In this document: in pieces, positions 1 to 6,880 of the stretch
How positions within the stretch are numbered: the first letter of the stretch is position 1
How the letters are laid out: every line of letters begins with the position of its first letter
Assembly: GCA_035272265.1 (NCBI GenBank)
Contig: DATEQV010000239.1
Location: 1 to 8,699 of the forward strand
Origin: Acidisphaera sp035272265
GTDB taxonomy: Bacteria; Pseudomonadota; Alphaproteobacteria; Acetobacterales; Acetobacteraceae
DNA length: 8,699 nt
Reading direction: 5' to 3'
The notes under the pieces: model-generated
Seen by the model: the letters and a program-made list of their open reading frames with translations, nothing else
The model's database searches: none
What the model was told of the DNA's origin: nothing
Made by a program: the position numbers and the translations under genes

Positions 1-74
1 GCATGCACATTCCGCGGCGCATCGACGGTACGCACGGGCTTGCGGATGTCCGCCGGACTCGCGGAACCGGGTAG
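1..74 (+). CDS. possible C-terminal tail of an upstream gene (partial)
   Basis: One forward frame (codons starting at position 3) is open from the left edge to a TAG at 72-74, which directly abuts the ATG of the next gene at 75. Because every other junction here is overlapping or nearly so, this may be the last ~23 codons of another operon member. The residues (starting HIPRRIDGTHG after an in-frame Met) are too few to assign a family. The other two forward frames are also open across this stretch, so base composition alone does not settle which frame, if any, is coding. I see no convincing promoter or terminator in these 74 bases. Confidence 0.3.
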   Translation, partial: MHIPRRIDGTHGLADVRRTRGTG

Positions 75-854
75 ATGCGCTTGTCCCTCTACACGACGAT
101 TGGCATCGCCGCTTTCAGCAGTGTCATGGTGGGGGTGGCGCTTGTCGCCGTGCTTACCTTCCTCAAGGCAAACGGCAACCTGGCCGAGATGATCCTCAGT
201 CGCCAGGCGTTCATCGCCGGCACGGTGCAGGCGCAACTGGAGACGGGCCTCGATCTCGGGATCGGAATCGATGCCGAGGCCAATGACACCCAGGTCATCG
301 CTGCCGCCGCGGCGGCCGACCCGCAGATCCGTCTGATCGAGGCGTTCGATGTCCGTGGCCGGGTGTTGGCCGCGACCGGGTCCTTGGACCGGCACGACAG
401 TGTGCCGGAGGCATGGCTGCAGGCCATCCGCGCACCGCAGCCTGGCCATGCCTGGTGCAGCGAGACGTCAACGACCTTGGTCGTATGCCTCCCGCTGACC
501 AATGACTTCGGCAAGACGGTCGGCGGCTTGGCAGTCAGCTTCTCCCGCGCCTTGTTCTCCGCCGAATCGCACGCGATGTTGAGGGCCATCATCATCGGCT
601 GCGCCAAGGTGCTGGCGTTCGCGCTGGTGGTCGCCATGGCGGCGGTACTGGTGATGTTCCGGCGCACCGGCCGCAGCTTCCGCCATGCCGCTCAAGCGCT
701 TGACGGAGTGGGCCCGGACGGGCCGCTACCGCCCTTCACGCCCGATCCGCTGGCCGAGGTGGATGTGGCAACCGATCATTTCCGGCATCGGGTGGCGCGG
801 GGATGGCAAGAGCTCGAGGATGCCGGGCAGCACCTCGACGCGATCGGCAGGTGA
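75..854 (+). CDS. two-TM periplasmic sensor protein with HAMP-like tail, no output domain
   Basis: The 259-residue product has an N-terminal membrane segment (about residues 8-30), a periplasmic region (about 31-167), a second membrane segment (about 171-193) and a cytoplasmic tail of about 65 residues. The tail has a HAMP-like pattern of two amphipathic stretches around a proline-rich connector. The periplasmic part contains the PAS/Cache-like strand pattern IRLIEAFDVRGRVLAATG near residues 85-100, preceded by a GLDLGIGI stretch. The N-terminal sensor of the next gene has a similar layout. There is no kinase, methyl-accepting, GGDEF or phosphatase domain after the tail, so the protein probably signals through a partner. 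Membership of a signalling family is inferred from topology and strand pattern, and no specific family is recognised. The ATG directly follows a TAG (TAGATG), and the Shine-Dalgarno sequence is weak (GGAACC, about nine bases upstream). The gene ends in TGA at 852-854, inside the ribosome binding site of the next gene. It could equally be called a truncated chemoreceptor-like or histidine-kinase-like input module. Confidence 0.75.
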   Translation: MRLSLYTTIGIAAFSSVMVGVALVAVLTFLKANGNLAEMILSRQAFIAGTVQAQLETGLDLGIGIDAEANDTQVIAAAAAADPQIRLIEAFDVRGRVLAATGSLDRHDSVPEAWLQAIRAPQPGHAWCSETSTTLVVCLPLTNDFGKTVGGLAVSFSRALFSAESHAMLRAIIIGCAKVLAFALVVAMAAVLVMFRRTGRSFRHAAQALDGVGPDGPLPPFTPDPLAEVDVATDHFRHRVARGWQELEDAGQHLDAIGR

Positions 855-856
855 GG
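849..856 (+). promoter_or_regulatory. ribosome binding site fixing the start of the sensor-MFS gene
   Basis: AGGTGAGG lies six bases before the ATG at 863 and overlaps the TGA stop (852-854) of the preceding sensor gene. This supports the ATG at 863 over the in-frame ATG at 803, which would overlap the previous gene by 52 bases and add an Arg-rich 20-residue leader. An in-frame GTG at 851 is the only other plausible start, and it lacks this spacing. Confidence 0.75.
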
Positions 857-862
857 CGCACG

Positions 863-3100
863 ATGCCGGCACCTGGACCATTCGCGATCGGTCGAATCGC
901 CCGCGACCCGGTCATCCGCTTGTTCACCCTCACCACGCTGTTGCTGGTGATCACGATGGGGTTTGCCGGCTTCTACGCCCTCGGCGTCAGCCAGCGCTAT
1001 CTGTTGCCCGCACTCGACCGCAAGGCTCACGCCGTCGGCGAGGTGGTGGCCCACAGGGTGGCGATGGCGGTGGGCTATGGCATTCTGTTCGAGCGTCTCG
1101 TCGGTATGGACGACTACCTGGCCTCGATCATCAGCGCGCAGCCCGAGATCGCGTATCTGGGCATCACTGATCAGCGTGGCCACCTCCTCTACCGCGCCGG
1201 CCTCGGCGAGCCGGCGACGGGCACCACCGCGAAGCCGGTTGCCGTCAAGGACGGTCTGCTGATGTGGCTCAGCGGCGCCAGTCTCGACTTCGTCGGTCGG
1301 CCGCCGCTGCAGGCGGAGCCGCAGGGTAGCTACTACGATACGGCAATCCTACTGCGCGACGGCGACCGGCGTGACAGCGACCGGCTCGACGGCATCCTGC
1401 ATGTCGGCGTCTCAGCGGGCTTCTACCGCAGTCAGATCGCCGAACAGATGGAAGACATCGGGGTGGTGCTGCTCGCTGCGCTGCTGATTGCGTTCGAGGT
1501 GCTGCTGGCGGTGGTCACCATGCGCGTCACCAGCCCGCTGGCAACGCTGAAATCCAGCATGCGGGCAGTCGCCGACGGGCTGCTCGTGCGGCCGCCGGCG
1601 AGCACCAGCACCCGCGAAATCGCTCACCTGGCGGATCGCGTCAGCGCCCTCGTCGATGACCTGCGCGCCGCATTCGAGCGGCTGACGGCACGGCTCGAAC
1701 ACGTGAGGGCCGGGCGGCCCGAGCGCGACGTGCAGACAGCACTGACACGGGTGGCGGAGGCGGTGCGGGCGGTCATCCGGCCGCCGGCCGACGGCGACGT
1801 CCAGCCCAATGTCGACGCGGCCTTCACGGCTGCCCGCGTCTGCGCCTTCTTATTCGTCTCCGCCGAGGAAATGGCGCGTCCGTTCCTGCCGGTCTACATC
1901 CGGGGCGTTGCCGAGCGAACCGGCCTCGGCAGCGACGATCTCGTAGTCGGCCTGCCGATGTCGCTGTTCATGCTGGTGGCAGCGGTGTCGATGGCCTCGC
2001 TCGTCGGCTGGTCGGAGCGCCTCGGCCGCCGGCGCAGCTTCGTGATCGGCGCCCTGCTGTCGTCTGTCGGCCTGCTCGGCACCGCGTTCGCGTTCGGCTA
2101 CTGGGATCTGCTGGCCTGGCGGGCGCTGTCGGCGTTCGGCTACGCGACCGCGTTCGTCGCCTGCCAGGGCCAGGTGCTTGACGTCGCCGGCCCGACCCGC
2201 CGGGCACGCGGCGTGGCAGTGTTCGTAGGCGGCATCACCGCGGCCGACATCTGCGGTCCGGCCATCGGCGGCATTCTTGCTGGCGAGGCCGGCTTCTCGA
2301 GCACCCTGGCCGCAGGGGCGGTGCTTGCCATGGCCGCCGGCGTTGCCGGCCTGCGCGCGCTGAGTGGCGTGCCCGGTGGCGGCGTCCCACCCGCGGTCGC
2401 GAAAGGATTTCGGTTCGCCGACAGTGTGGCGCTGCTGCGCAATCGCCGTTTCTCCATGCTGCTCGTGCTGGCGGCCATGCCGGCCAAGCTGCTGCTCACC
2501 GGAGTGCTGTTCTTCCTGGTGCCGCTGATCGCCTCCGAGTTCGGCGCCAGCCAGGCCGCGATCGGCCGGCTGGTCATGATGTACGGCATCGCCAGCTTTG
2601 TGCTGTCCTCGCCGTTCGCCCGACTGGCCGATCGCTGGAAGCTGCATGGAGTGATGGTCGGAGCGGGCGGCATGCTCGCCGGCGTCGGGATGCTGCCTAT
2701 GCTTTTCGAGCCGGGGCTGCCCAAGGTCGCGATAGCGGTGCTGGCACTCGGCGTCGGCCAGGCGATGAGCATCTCCCCGCAGCTGGCCCTCGCCCTGCGC
2801 GTGTGCGAACCGCAGGTGATCCGGTTTGGCCATGCGCCCGTCCTTGGCCTGTACAGGTTGGTCGAGCGGCTCGGCGGCGCCTTGGGCCCCTTCGTGGCCG
2901 GCGGACTGGTCGGTCTGTTCGGCTACGCCAACACGATGGCCGTCCTCGGGGCCGGCGCGGCAATGGCGGCGGTACTGTTCAGCATCGCCTTCCTGCTCAT
3001 AGGCGTGGTCGATCACCCGGACGACCGGGTCGACGATGCCGATCCGCTCGACATGGTGGACGCGCCCCTGCTGGCCGGCACCGCGAAGACCGCGGCATGA
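863..3100 (+). CDS. periplasmic sensor-HAMP domain fused to an MFS transporter
   Basis: This 745-residue protein is about 300 residues longer than an ordinary MFS carrier. Residues ~18-41 form a membrane segment, ~42-198 a periplasmic sensor region, ~199-221 a second membrane segment, and ~220-275 a HAMP domain (starting near VTMRVTSPLATLKSSM). A helical, probably coiled-coil linker (~275-315) follows, then a full MFS domain from ~316 to ~730 with about twelve hydrophobic segments. The MFS signature loop after TM2 is visible as GWSERLGRRRSF (382-393). Its pseudo-repeat in the second half is ARLADRWKLHG (from 586), so both halves of the carrier look intact. The frame is open throughout with no frameshift. 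MFS carriers are secondary transporters; the substrate and direction cannot be read from sequence. The sensor resembles that of the preceding gene. The inferred role is a carrier whose activity is modulated by a periplasmic ligand through HAMP, or a transporter-like signal transducer. The gene overlaps the next one by ATGA, and the binding-protein and PLP-enzyme neighbours suggest an amino-acid-like substrate. Confidence 0.88.
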   Translation: MPAPGPFAIGRIARDPVIRLFTLTTLLLVITMGFAGFYALGVSQRYLLPALDRKAHAVGEVVAHRVAMAVGYGILFERLVGMDDYLASIISAQPEIAYLGITDQRGHLLYRAGLGEPATGTTAKPVAVKDGLLMWLSGASLDFVGRPPLQAEPQGSYYDTAILLRDGDRRDSDRLDGILHVGVSAGFYRSQIAEQMEDIGVVLLAALLIAFEVLLAVVTMRVTSPLATLKSSMRAVADGLLVRPPASTSTREIAHLADRVSALVDDLRAAFERLTARLEHVRAGRPERDVQTALTRVAEAVRAVIRPPADGDVQPNVDAAFTAARVCAFLFVSAEEMARPFLPVYIRGVAERTGLGSDDLVVGLPMSLFMLVAAVSMASLVGWSERLGRRRSFVIGALLSSVGLLGTAFAFGYWDLLAWRALSAFGYATAFVACQGQVLDVAGPTRRARGVAVFVGGITAADICGPAIGGILAGEAGFSSTLAAGAVLAMAAGVAGLRALSGVPGGGVPPAVAKGFRFADSVALLRNRRFSMLLVLAAMPAKLLLTGVLFFLVPLIASEFGASQAAIGRLVMMYGIASFVLSSPFARLADRWKLHGVMVGAGGMLAGVGMLPMLFEPGLPKVAIAVLALGVGQAMSISPQLALALRVCEPQVIRFGHAPVLGLYRLVERLGGALGPFVAGGLVGLFGYANTMAVLGAGAAMAAVLFSIAFLLIGVVDHPDDRVDDADPLDMVDAPLLAGTAKTAA

Positions 3101-4149
3101 GTGGCGCGCTGGGACGCCGGCTTGCGGGGAAGCTGCTGCTCTCGGGTGGCCTCGCCCTGCTGGCGCCGCCGTTCCGTGCGGGCGCGTTCGCGGCTGACGC
3201 CGACAAGGGCGCGCCGGCCGTGCACGCCCCCTTTCGCATCCTGATGATTCTGTTCCGGGGTGAAACCGAGGTCGAGAAGGGCTTTCGCGACTACCTGCGT
3301 GATCATCACGTACCGGTGGACATCACCGTGCGTAACCTCCACGAAGACCTGTCCGGGCTCCCCGCGGTGATCGCCGAGGCCAAAGCGGATCGCCCTGACT
3401 TGGTTTACACGTGGGGCACCGGCATCACCCTTGGCGTGCTCGGCGAGTACGATCGGGTCGACCCGAAGGTCAACATCACCGATTTGCCGGTGCTGTTCAC
3501 CATGGTCACGTCGCCCACCGGCTCGCGGCTGATCCCTAGTCCTGGCGACTCAAGCCGCAACTTTACCGGCGTGTCCCACGTCGCCCCGCTGCAAACGCAG
3601 CTCCGGGCGATGCAGGCGTACCGCCACATCACCCGGCTCGCGGTCATCTACAACCCAACGGAACCGAACTCGGCCCTGGCCGTTCGCGACCTGCTGCGGT
3701 TGTGCGAGAGCGAGGACATTGCGCTGATCGCCGAGCCGGTGCCGCTCGACTCCGCCGGTCGTCCGCGCGCCGATACCTTGCCGGCCCTGGTCGACAAGGT
3801 CGCCATCCGGGAGCCGCAGTTCCTCTATATCGGTCCCGATACTTTCATCGGCGACAACCGCGACGTGATTACCGCCGAGGCGATCCGGGACAACCTGCCG
3901 GTCTTCACGGGCACCGAGCTGGAGATCCGTACCTCCAACGCCATGGCCGGCCTAGTGACAAGCTATTATGATGCAGGAATTTTCGCCGCCTACAAGGCGG
4001 AGCAGATCCTGGTCGACCACACGCCCCCGGGAGAGATTCCGATCGAGACCCTGCGTCGTTTTAAGTACATCATAAAGATGGGCGTTGCCCGCCAGCTTGG
4101 CCTCTATCCGCCGATAGGGCTGATCGGCTATGCGGAGATCATTCCGTGA
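3097..4149 (+). CDS. periplasmic substrate-binding protein, PF04392 (ABC_sub_bind) family
   Basis: The 350-residue product begins with a signal peptide: MSGALGRRLAGKLLL, a hydrophobic stretch, and likely cleavage near AFA-AD around residue 32. The paired arginines at 7-8 make a Tat signal possible. There is no lipobox cysteine, so it should be a soluble periplasmic protein. The mature part has the two-lobe binding-protein pattern of the ABC_sub_bind family. RILMILFRGETEVEKGF (from 47) opens lobe one, VYTWGTGITLG lies near 100-110, YNPTEPNS spans 185-192 at the lobe junction, and ELEIRTSNAMAGLVTSYYDAG follows near 275-295. Family members bind amino acids and other small molecules for ABC importers, but no ABC permease or ATPase gene lies within the window. 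It may deliver ligand to the MFS carrier or to the periplasmic sensors encoded beside it, which is inference. The ATG at 3097 overlaps the previous stop (ATGA). The frame stays open upstream to 2803, but that extension lies wholly inside the MFS gene and would hide the signal peptide. Confidence 0.9.
   Translation: MSGALGRRLAGKLLLSGGLALLAPPFRAGAFAADADKGAPAVHAPFRILMILFRGETEVEKGFRDYLRDHHVPVDITVRNLHEDLSGLPAVIAEAKADRPDLVYTWGTGITLGVLGEYDRVDPKVNITDLPVLFTMVTSPTGSRLIPSPGDSSRNFTGVSHVAPLQTQLRAMQAYRHITRLAVIYNPTEPNSALAVRDLLRLCESEDIALIAEPVPLDSAGRPRADTLPALVDKVAIREPQFLYIGPDTFIGDNRDVITAEAIRDNLPVFTGTELEIRTSNAMAGLVTSYYDAGIFAAYKAEQILVDHTPPGEIPIETLRRFKYIIKMGVARQLGLYPPIGLIGYAEIIP
4134..4137 (+). promoter_or_regulatory. 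ribosome binding site for the GNAT gene GTG start
   Basis: GGAG lies eight bases before the GTG at 4146, inside the end of the binding-protein gene. It supports use of the GTG in the GTGA overlap as the start codon. Confidence 0.55.
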
Positions 4150-4883
4150 CCGTCGTCGCCGCGGCCCCGGGCCCGCTCCGTAGCTGGTGGCAACCGGTCG
4201 GCGAAAGCCGCCTGGTCGGGCGGGTGCTCACGCAGCCCGATCTCAGCGCGGTCATCGCCCTGCACCGGAGGGTGCTGGCCGACCTGCCGCCGGGGCTGCT
4301 CAACCGTGAGACCGATGCGTTCTTTGCCGACCACCTCGCCGCAGCGGGCCGCGTCCTCGGCCTTCAGGCGGCCGACGAGTCTCTGGTCGCCTACGCCGTG
4401 CTCGGGCTGCCAGCGGCGGGGAGCGCCTACAATTTTGGCCGCGATCTTGGCGTACCCGCTGGCGAGCTCGGCCTGGTCGCGCATATCGATGGGGCAGCAG
4501 TTGCCGGGCCCTGGCGCGGGCTGGGCCTGCACCGGGTCCTGGTGCAGCGGCGGATCGACATTGCCGTGGCGGCGGGCCGGCGACACATCACCACCACGAT
4601 CGCTCCGACCAACGTGCCGAGCCTGCGCACTTGCCTGTCGCTTGGTCTGCGGGCGCGGGCGTTACGGCCGATGTTCGACGCCGGCCATCTGCGGCTGTTG
4701 CTGTGGCATGACCTTGCCGGCGACCCGCCGCTCGACCTGGCCCGCGCCATTGCCGTCCCGTTCGCCGATACCGGCGCACTGGCTGCGCGGCTCGCTGCCG
4801 GCGCGCAAGGCTTCGCGTGGCGGCAGGAAGCCGACGGTCCGGCCCTGTTGCTGGCGCCTCCCGCCGGGGAGTCGCTGCCATGA
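4146..4883 (+). CDS. GNAT family N-acyltransferase
   Basis: The 245-residue product carries the acyl-CoA pyrophosphate loop of GNAT enzymes as RGLGLH (124-129), preceded by the strand GELGLVAHIDGAAVAGPW and followed by a long helix. A second hallmark, APTNVPSLRTCLSLGLRA (about residues 157-174), matches the Asn-x-x-S/A motif-B helix seen in many family members. GNAT enzymes transfer an acetyl or other acyl group from acyl-CoA to an amine. The nearby PLP enzymes make a diamino acid or its derivative a reasonable acceptor, but that is inference. It is longer than diaminobutyrate acetyltransferase EctA (about 170-190 residues) and I do not see close resemblance to it. The protein has no signal peptide or membrane segment and should be cytoplasmic. 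The start is GTG in a GTGA overlap with the binding-protein stop, and the gene ends in an ATGA overlap with the phosphatase gene. Confidence 0.8.
   Translation: MTVVAAAPGPLRSWWQPVGESRLVGRVLTQPDLSAVIALHRRVLADLPPGLLNRETDAFFADHLAAAGRVLGLQAADESLVAYAVLGLPAAGSAYNFGRDLGVPAGELGLVAHIDGAAVAGPWRGLGLHRVLVQRRIDIAVAAGRRHITTTIAPTNVPSLRTCLSLGLRARALRPMFDAGHLRLLLWHDLAGDPPLDLARAIAVPFADTGALAARLAAGAQGFAWRQEADGPALLLAPPAGESLP
4866..4871 (+). promoter_or_regulatory. ribosome binding site for the phosphatase gene
   Basis: GGGGAG lies eight bases before the ATG at 4880, within the last codons of the GNAT gene. This favours the ATG in the ATGA overlap over the in-frame ATG at 4817. Confidence 0.65.
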
Positions 4884-6880
4884 CGCTGCGCACCCGGCTG
4901 ACGCTGATGGTGTCGTGCTGCTTCGTTGCGGTGTCCGCCATCCTCATGTTCGAGGGACGCATACGCCAGTCCGAGGCTGAGCACCGCTTCGAACAGGCCC
5001 AGATCGCCAGTGACCGCAACGCCTGGAATGGCGCCATCAGCGCCGTGCTACACCAACTCGGAGATGAGATCGATAGGTTCTCCGATGACGATCGGGTCGT
5101 GCGCACGATCGCCGACCCGGCCAGCGATGCCAGTCACGGCGCGGCGGTGGCGCAGGCCGCGAAAGTGGGTGGTCGCGCGGCGCCGCCCGAGGGGCGCGAC
5201 CCTACGCCATTCCTCTGGGACCTGCTCGCCCGCGTCCGCATGCGGGTCTCCGATGCTGATCTTGAACTCGTGCGTGTCGACGGCACTACGGTGTTCGCCT
5301 CGGTGGGTGGCACGGCGGGTGGGCCGGCCCGGTTCCTGGCTGGCACAAACTTAGCCAACGTGTTGACCGCCCAACAGCCGACCGGCGGCCTGGTCGTCCT
5401 GGCCGGGGGCAACATCGCAGTGGCGGTCGGGGTACCGATTTTTGGGCGCGGCGGGGCTGCCGGCGCCGTGGCGCTGTTGATCGACCCCGCCGAGGCAACA
5501 ACTCCGCTCGAGCTAAGCGGAATGATCTCGAACGATCGATTCCTTGTCTCCCCCACCGGGCAGCTGATCCGCTTCGTTGGCGACCTGCCTTGGAATGAGT
5601 TGCAGAAGTCAATCGATCTGCGCACTGTGCCGCCGGAAGGGCGGCTGGACCGCGTCTTCGATCGCGGCAGCGTGCTCGATGCCACGTTGATCCCGCTGTT
5701 TGCTGGCTTGTCCTCGCTGGCGGACCGCGGTCAGCTTGATGCCTCGCTGAAGCCGCGGTCCGCCAGCGAGGGCACGCCGGCGGCCATCCTGATAGCGGCA
5801 CACGACGTGACCGACAGCTCGCGCACCGGCCGACTGCTCTCTGCGCTCAGCTACGCAGTCGCCCTGACGATCGTCGCGTTGTTCCTCGCGACGCTACACT
5901 GGTATCTCCAGATATCGTTCAGACCGCTCAATGCGGCCATCCGGGTGCTCAACGCCCTCGTGCGCGGCAACACGTCCGTGGCGGGCCCGGCCGAGGCCGG
6001 CAACAATGAAATCGGCCGCCTCGCCCGCGCGATCGAAAGCTTCCGCCGCGCGCAGAAACTGCTGGCGGAAACGACCGCCGCCAAGGAACGCATCGACAGC
6101 GAACTGGCGGTGGCTCGGGAAATCCAGCGCCAAATCGTGCCGACCCGGTTCGGCTTTCCGGGCCACCCGGAGTTCGAGTTGCATGCCCTTATGGAGCCGG
6201 CGAAAGCGGTCGGCGGCGATCTCTATGATTTCTTCCTGATCGACGACCGCCACCTGTTCTTCCTGATCGGCGACGTTTCTGACAAGGGCGTACCGGCGGC
6301 GCTGTTCATGGCGATCGCCAAGGCATTGTTCAAGAACGCCGCACAGCGCCGCGATCTGCCGCTGGACGAAGTGATGGTCTCGGTCAACCGCCAGCTTTCG
6401 GCCGACAGCCCGGGGGAGATGTTCGTAACCATCTTCGCCTGCCTGCTCGACCTGGAAACCGGCATCGTGACCTACTCCGACGGCGGCCACGAACTGCCGA
6501 TGCGCCTGCGCGCCGATGGCTCGCCCGAGCTGCTGGCCAAGCAGGGCGGGCTCGCCCTCGGCTTCATGCCCGACTACGCCTACGACACCGCCGAGATCGT
6601 TCTCGCGCCGGGGGACGCGCTGGTCCTTTACACCGACGGGGTGAACGAGGCGATGAACGCGGCGCACGAATTGTTCAGCGTCGATGCGATCGTCACGACG
6701 CTGACGGGCACCGATGCCGGCGCCTCGGCGGCCTCGGTGGCGCGCAGCCTGCTTGGCGCGGTGCGGCGGTTCACCGGCGACACCCCGCAAAGCGATGACA
6801 TCACCATTCTGGTGGTGCGTTGGAAGGGTCCACAGAGCGCACTTGCCCGCGTGGCTGCGGACGTAGCGGTGGTGTCGTGA
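4880..6880 (+). CDS. membrane sensor-HAMP-SpoIIE/RsbU-type PP2C serine phosphatase
   Basis: The product is 666 residues. An N-terminal membrane segment (~8-25) is followed by a large periplasmic region (~26-318), a second membrane segment (~324-345), a HAMP domain (~346-400), a helical linker containing LAVAREIQRQIVPTRFG, and a SpoIIE-type PP2C domain (~430-652). The metal-binding acidic residues of this family are all visible: D447 and D450 in GGDLYDFF, D465 and D468 in GDVSDKGVPAALF, D586 in YTDGVNEA, and D639/D640 in SDDITILVV. The enzyme should therefore be active. Such phosphatases usually dephosphorylate a Ser/Thr-phosphorylated STAS-domain anti-sigma antagonist and so control sigma factor or effector activity. 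No STAS protein or HPK-like anti-sigma kinase is in the window, so its target is unknown. The periplasmic region looks like a double Cache-type sensor, with strands such as LELVRVDGTTVFASVGG and IAVAVGVPIFGRGGAAGAVALLI, but that family call is tentative. A large inverted repeat sits in the coding sequence just before the second membrane segment. Confidence 0.93.
   Translation: MTLRTRLTLMVSCCFVAVSAILMFEGRIRQSEAEHRFEQAQIASDRNAWNGAISAVLHQLGDEIDRFSDDDRVVRTIADPASDASHGAAVAQAAKVGGRAAPPEGRDPTPFLWDLLARVRMRVSDADLELVRVDGTTVFASVGGTAGGPARFLAGTNLANVLTAQQPTGGLVVLAGGNIAVAVGVPIFGRGGAAGAVALLIDPAEATTPLELSGMISNDRFLVSPTGQLIRFVGDLPWNELQKSIDLRTVPPEGRLDRVFDRGSVLDATLIPLFAGLSSLADRGQLDASLKPRSASEGTPAAILIAAHDVTDSSRTGRLLSALSYAVALTIVALFLATLHWYLQISFRPLNAAIRVLNALVRGNTSVAGPAEAGNNEIGRLARAIESFRRAQKLLAETTAAKERIDSELAVAREIQRQIVPTRFGFPGHPEFELHALMEPAKAVGGDLYDFFLIDDRHLFFLIGDVSDKGVPAALFMAIAKALFKNAAQRRDLPLDEVMVSVNRQLSADSPGEMFVTIFACLLDLETGIVTYSDGGHELPMRLRADGSPELLAKQGGLALGFMPDYAYDTAEIVLAPGDALVLYTDGVNEAMNAAHELFSVDAIVTTLTGTDAGASAASVARSLLGAVRRFTGDTPQSDDITILVVRWKGPQSALARVAADVAVVS
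5712..5771. repeat. 60-base near-perfect inverted repeat (hairpin) inside the phosphatase gene
   Basis: CCTCGCTGGCGGACCGCGG at 5712-5730 is the exact reverse complement of CCGCGGTCCGCCAGCGAGG at 5753-5771. Between them, TCAGC (5731-5735) pairs with GCTGA (5746-5750), leaving a 10-base loop (5736-5745) and a two-base bulge (5751-5752). In total 24 base pairs form, almost all G-C rich. The element is exactly 60 bases, a multiple of three, and falls in the periplasmic region shortly before the second membrane segment of the encoded phosphatase, coding roughly SLADRGQLDASLKPRSASEG. No T-run follows it, so it does not look like an intrinsic terminator. It may be an inserted palindromic element, an mRNA processing or stability site, or chance. 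No target-site duplication is visible at its edges. Confidence 0.85.

Noticed and set aside
1..74. Operon promoter upstream of the first sensor gene
   Set aside because: The short stretch shows no recognisable -35/-10 pair and may itself be coding, so the promoter is more likely to lie outside the window.
685..1170. 161-codon + strand frame spanning the first two genes
   Set aside because: It is an alternative frame across two well-supported genes. Its product is Arg/Gly/Pro-rich with no recognisable pattern.
1850..3016. 388-codon open frame on the - strand opposite the MFS domain
   Set aside because: Its His/Gln/Arg/Glu-rich, low-complexity composition is the expected mirror of a hydrophobic GC-rich gene. 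The + strand frame has clear MFS motifs, and no family is recognisable on the - strand.
5712..5771. Rho-independent terminator
   Set aside because: The stem is followed by GC-rich coding sequence with no T-run and lies in the middle of an intact gene.
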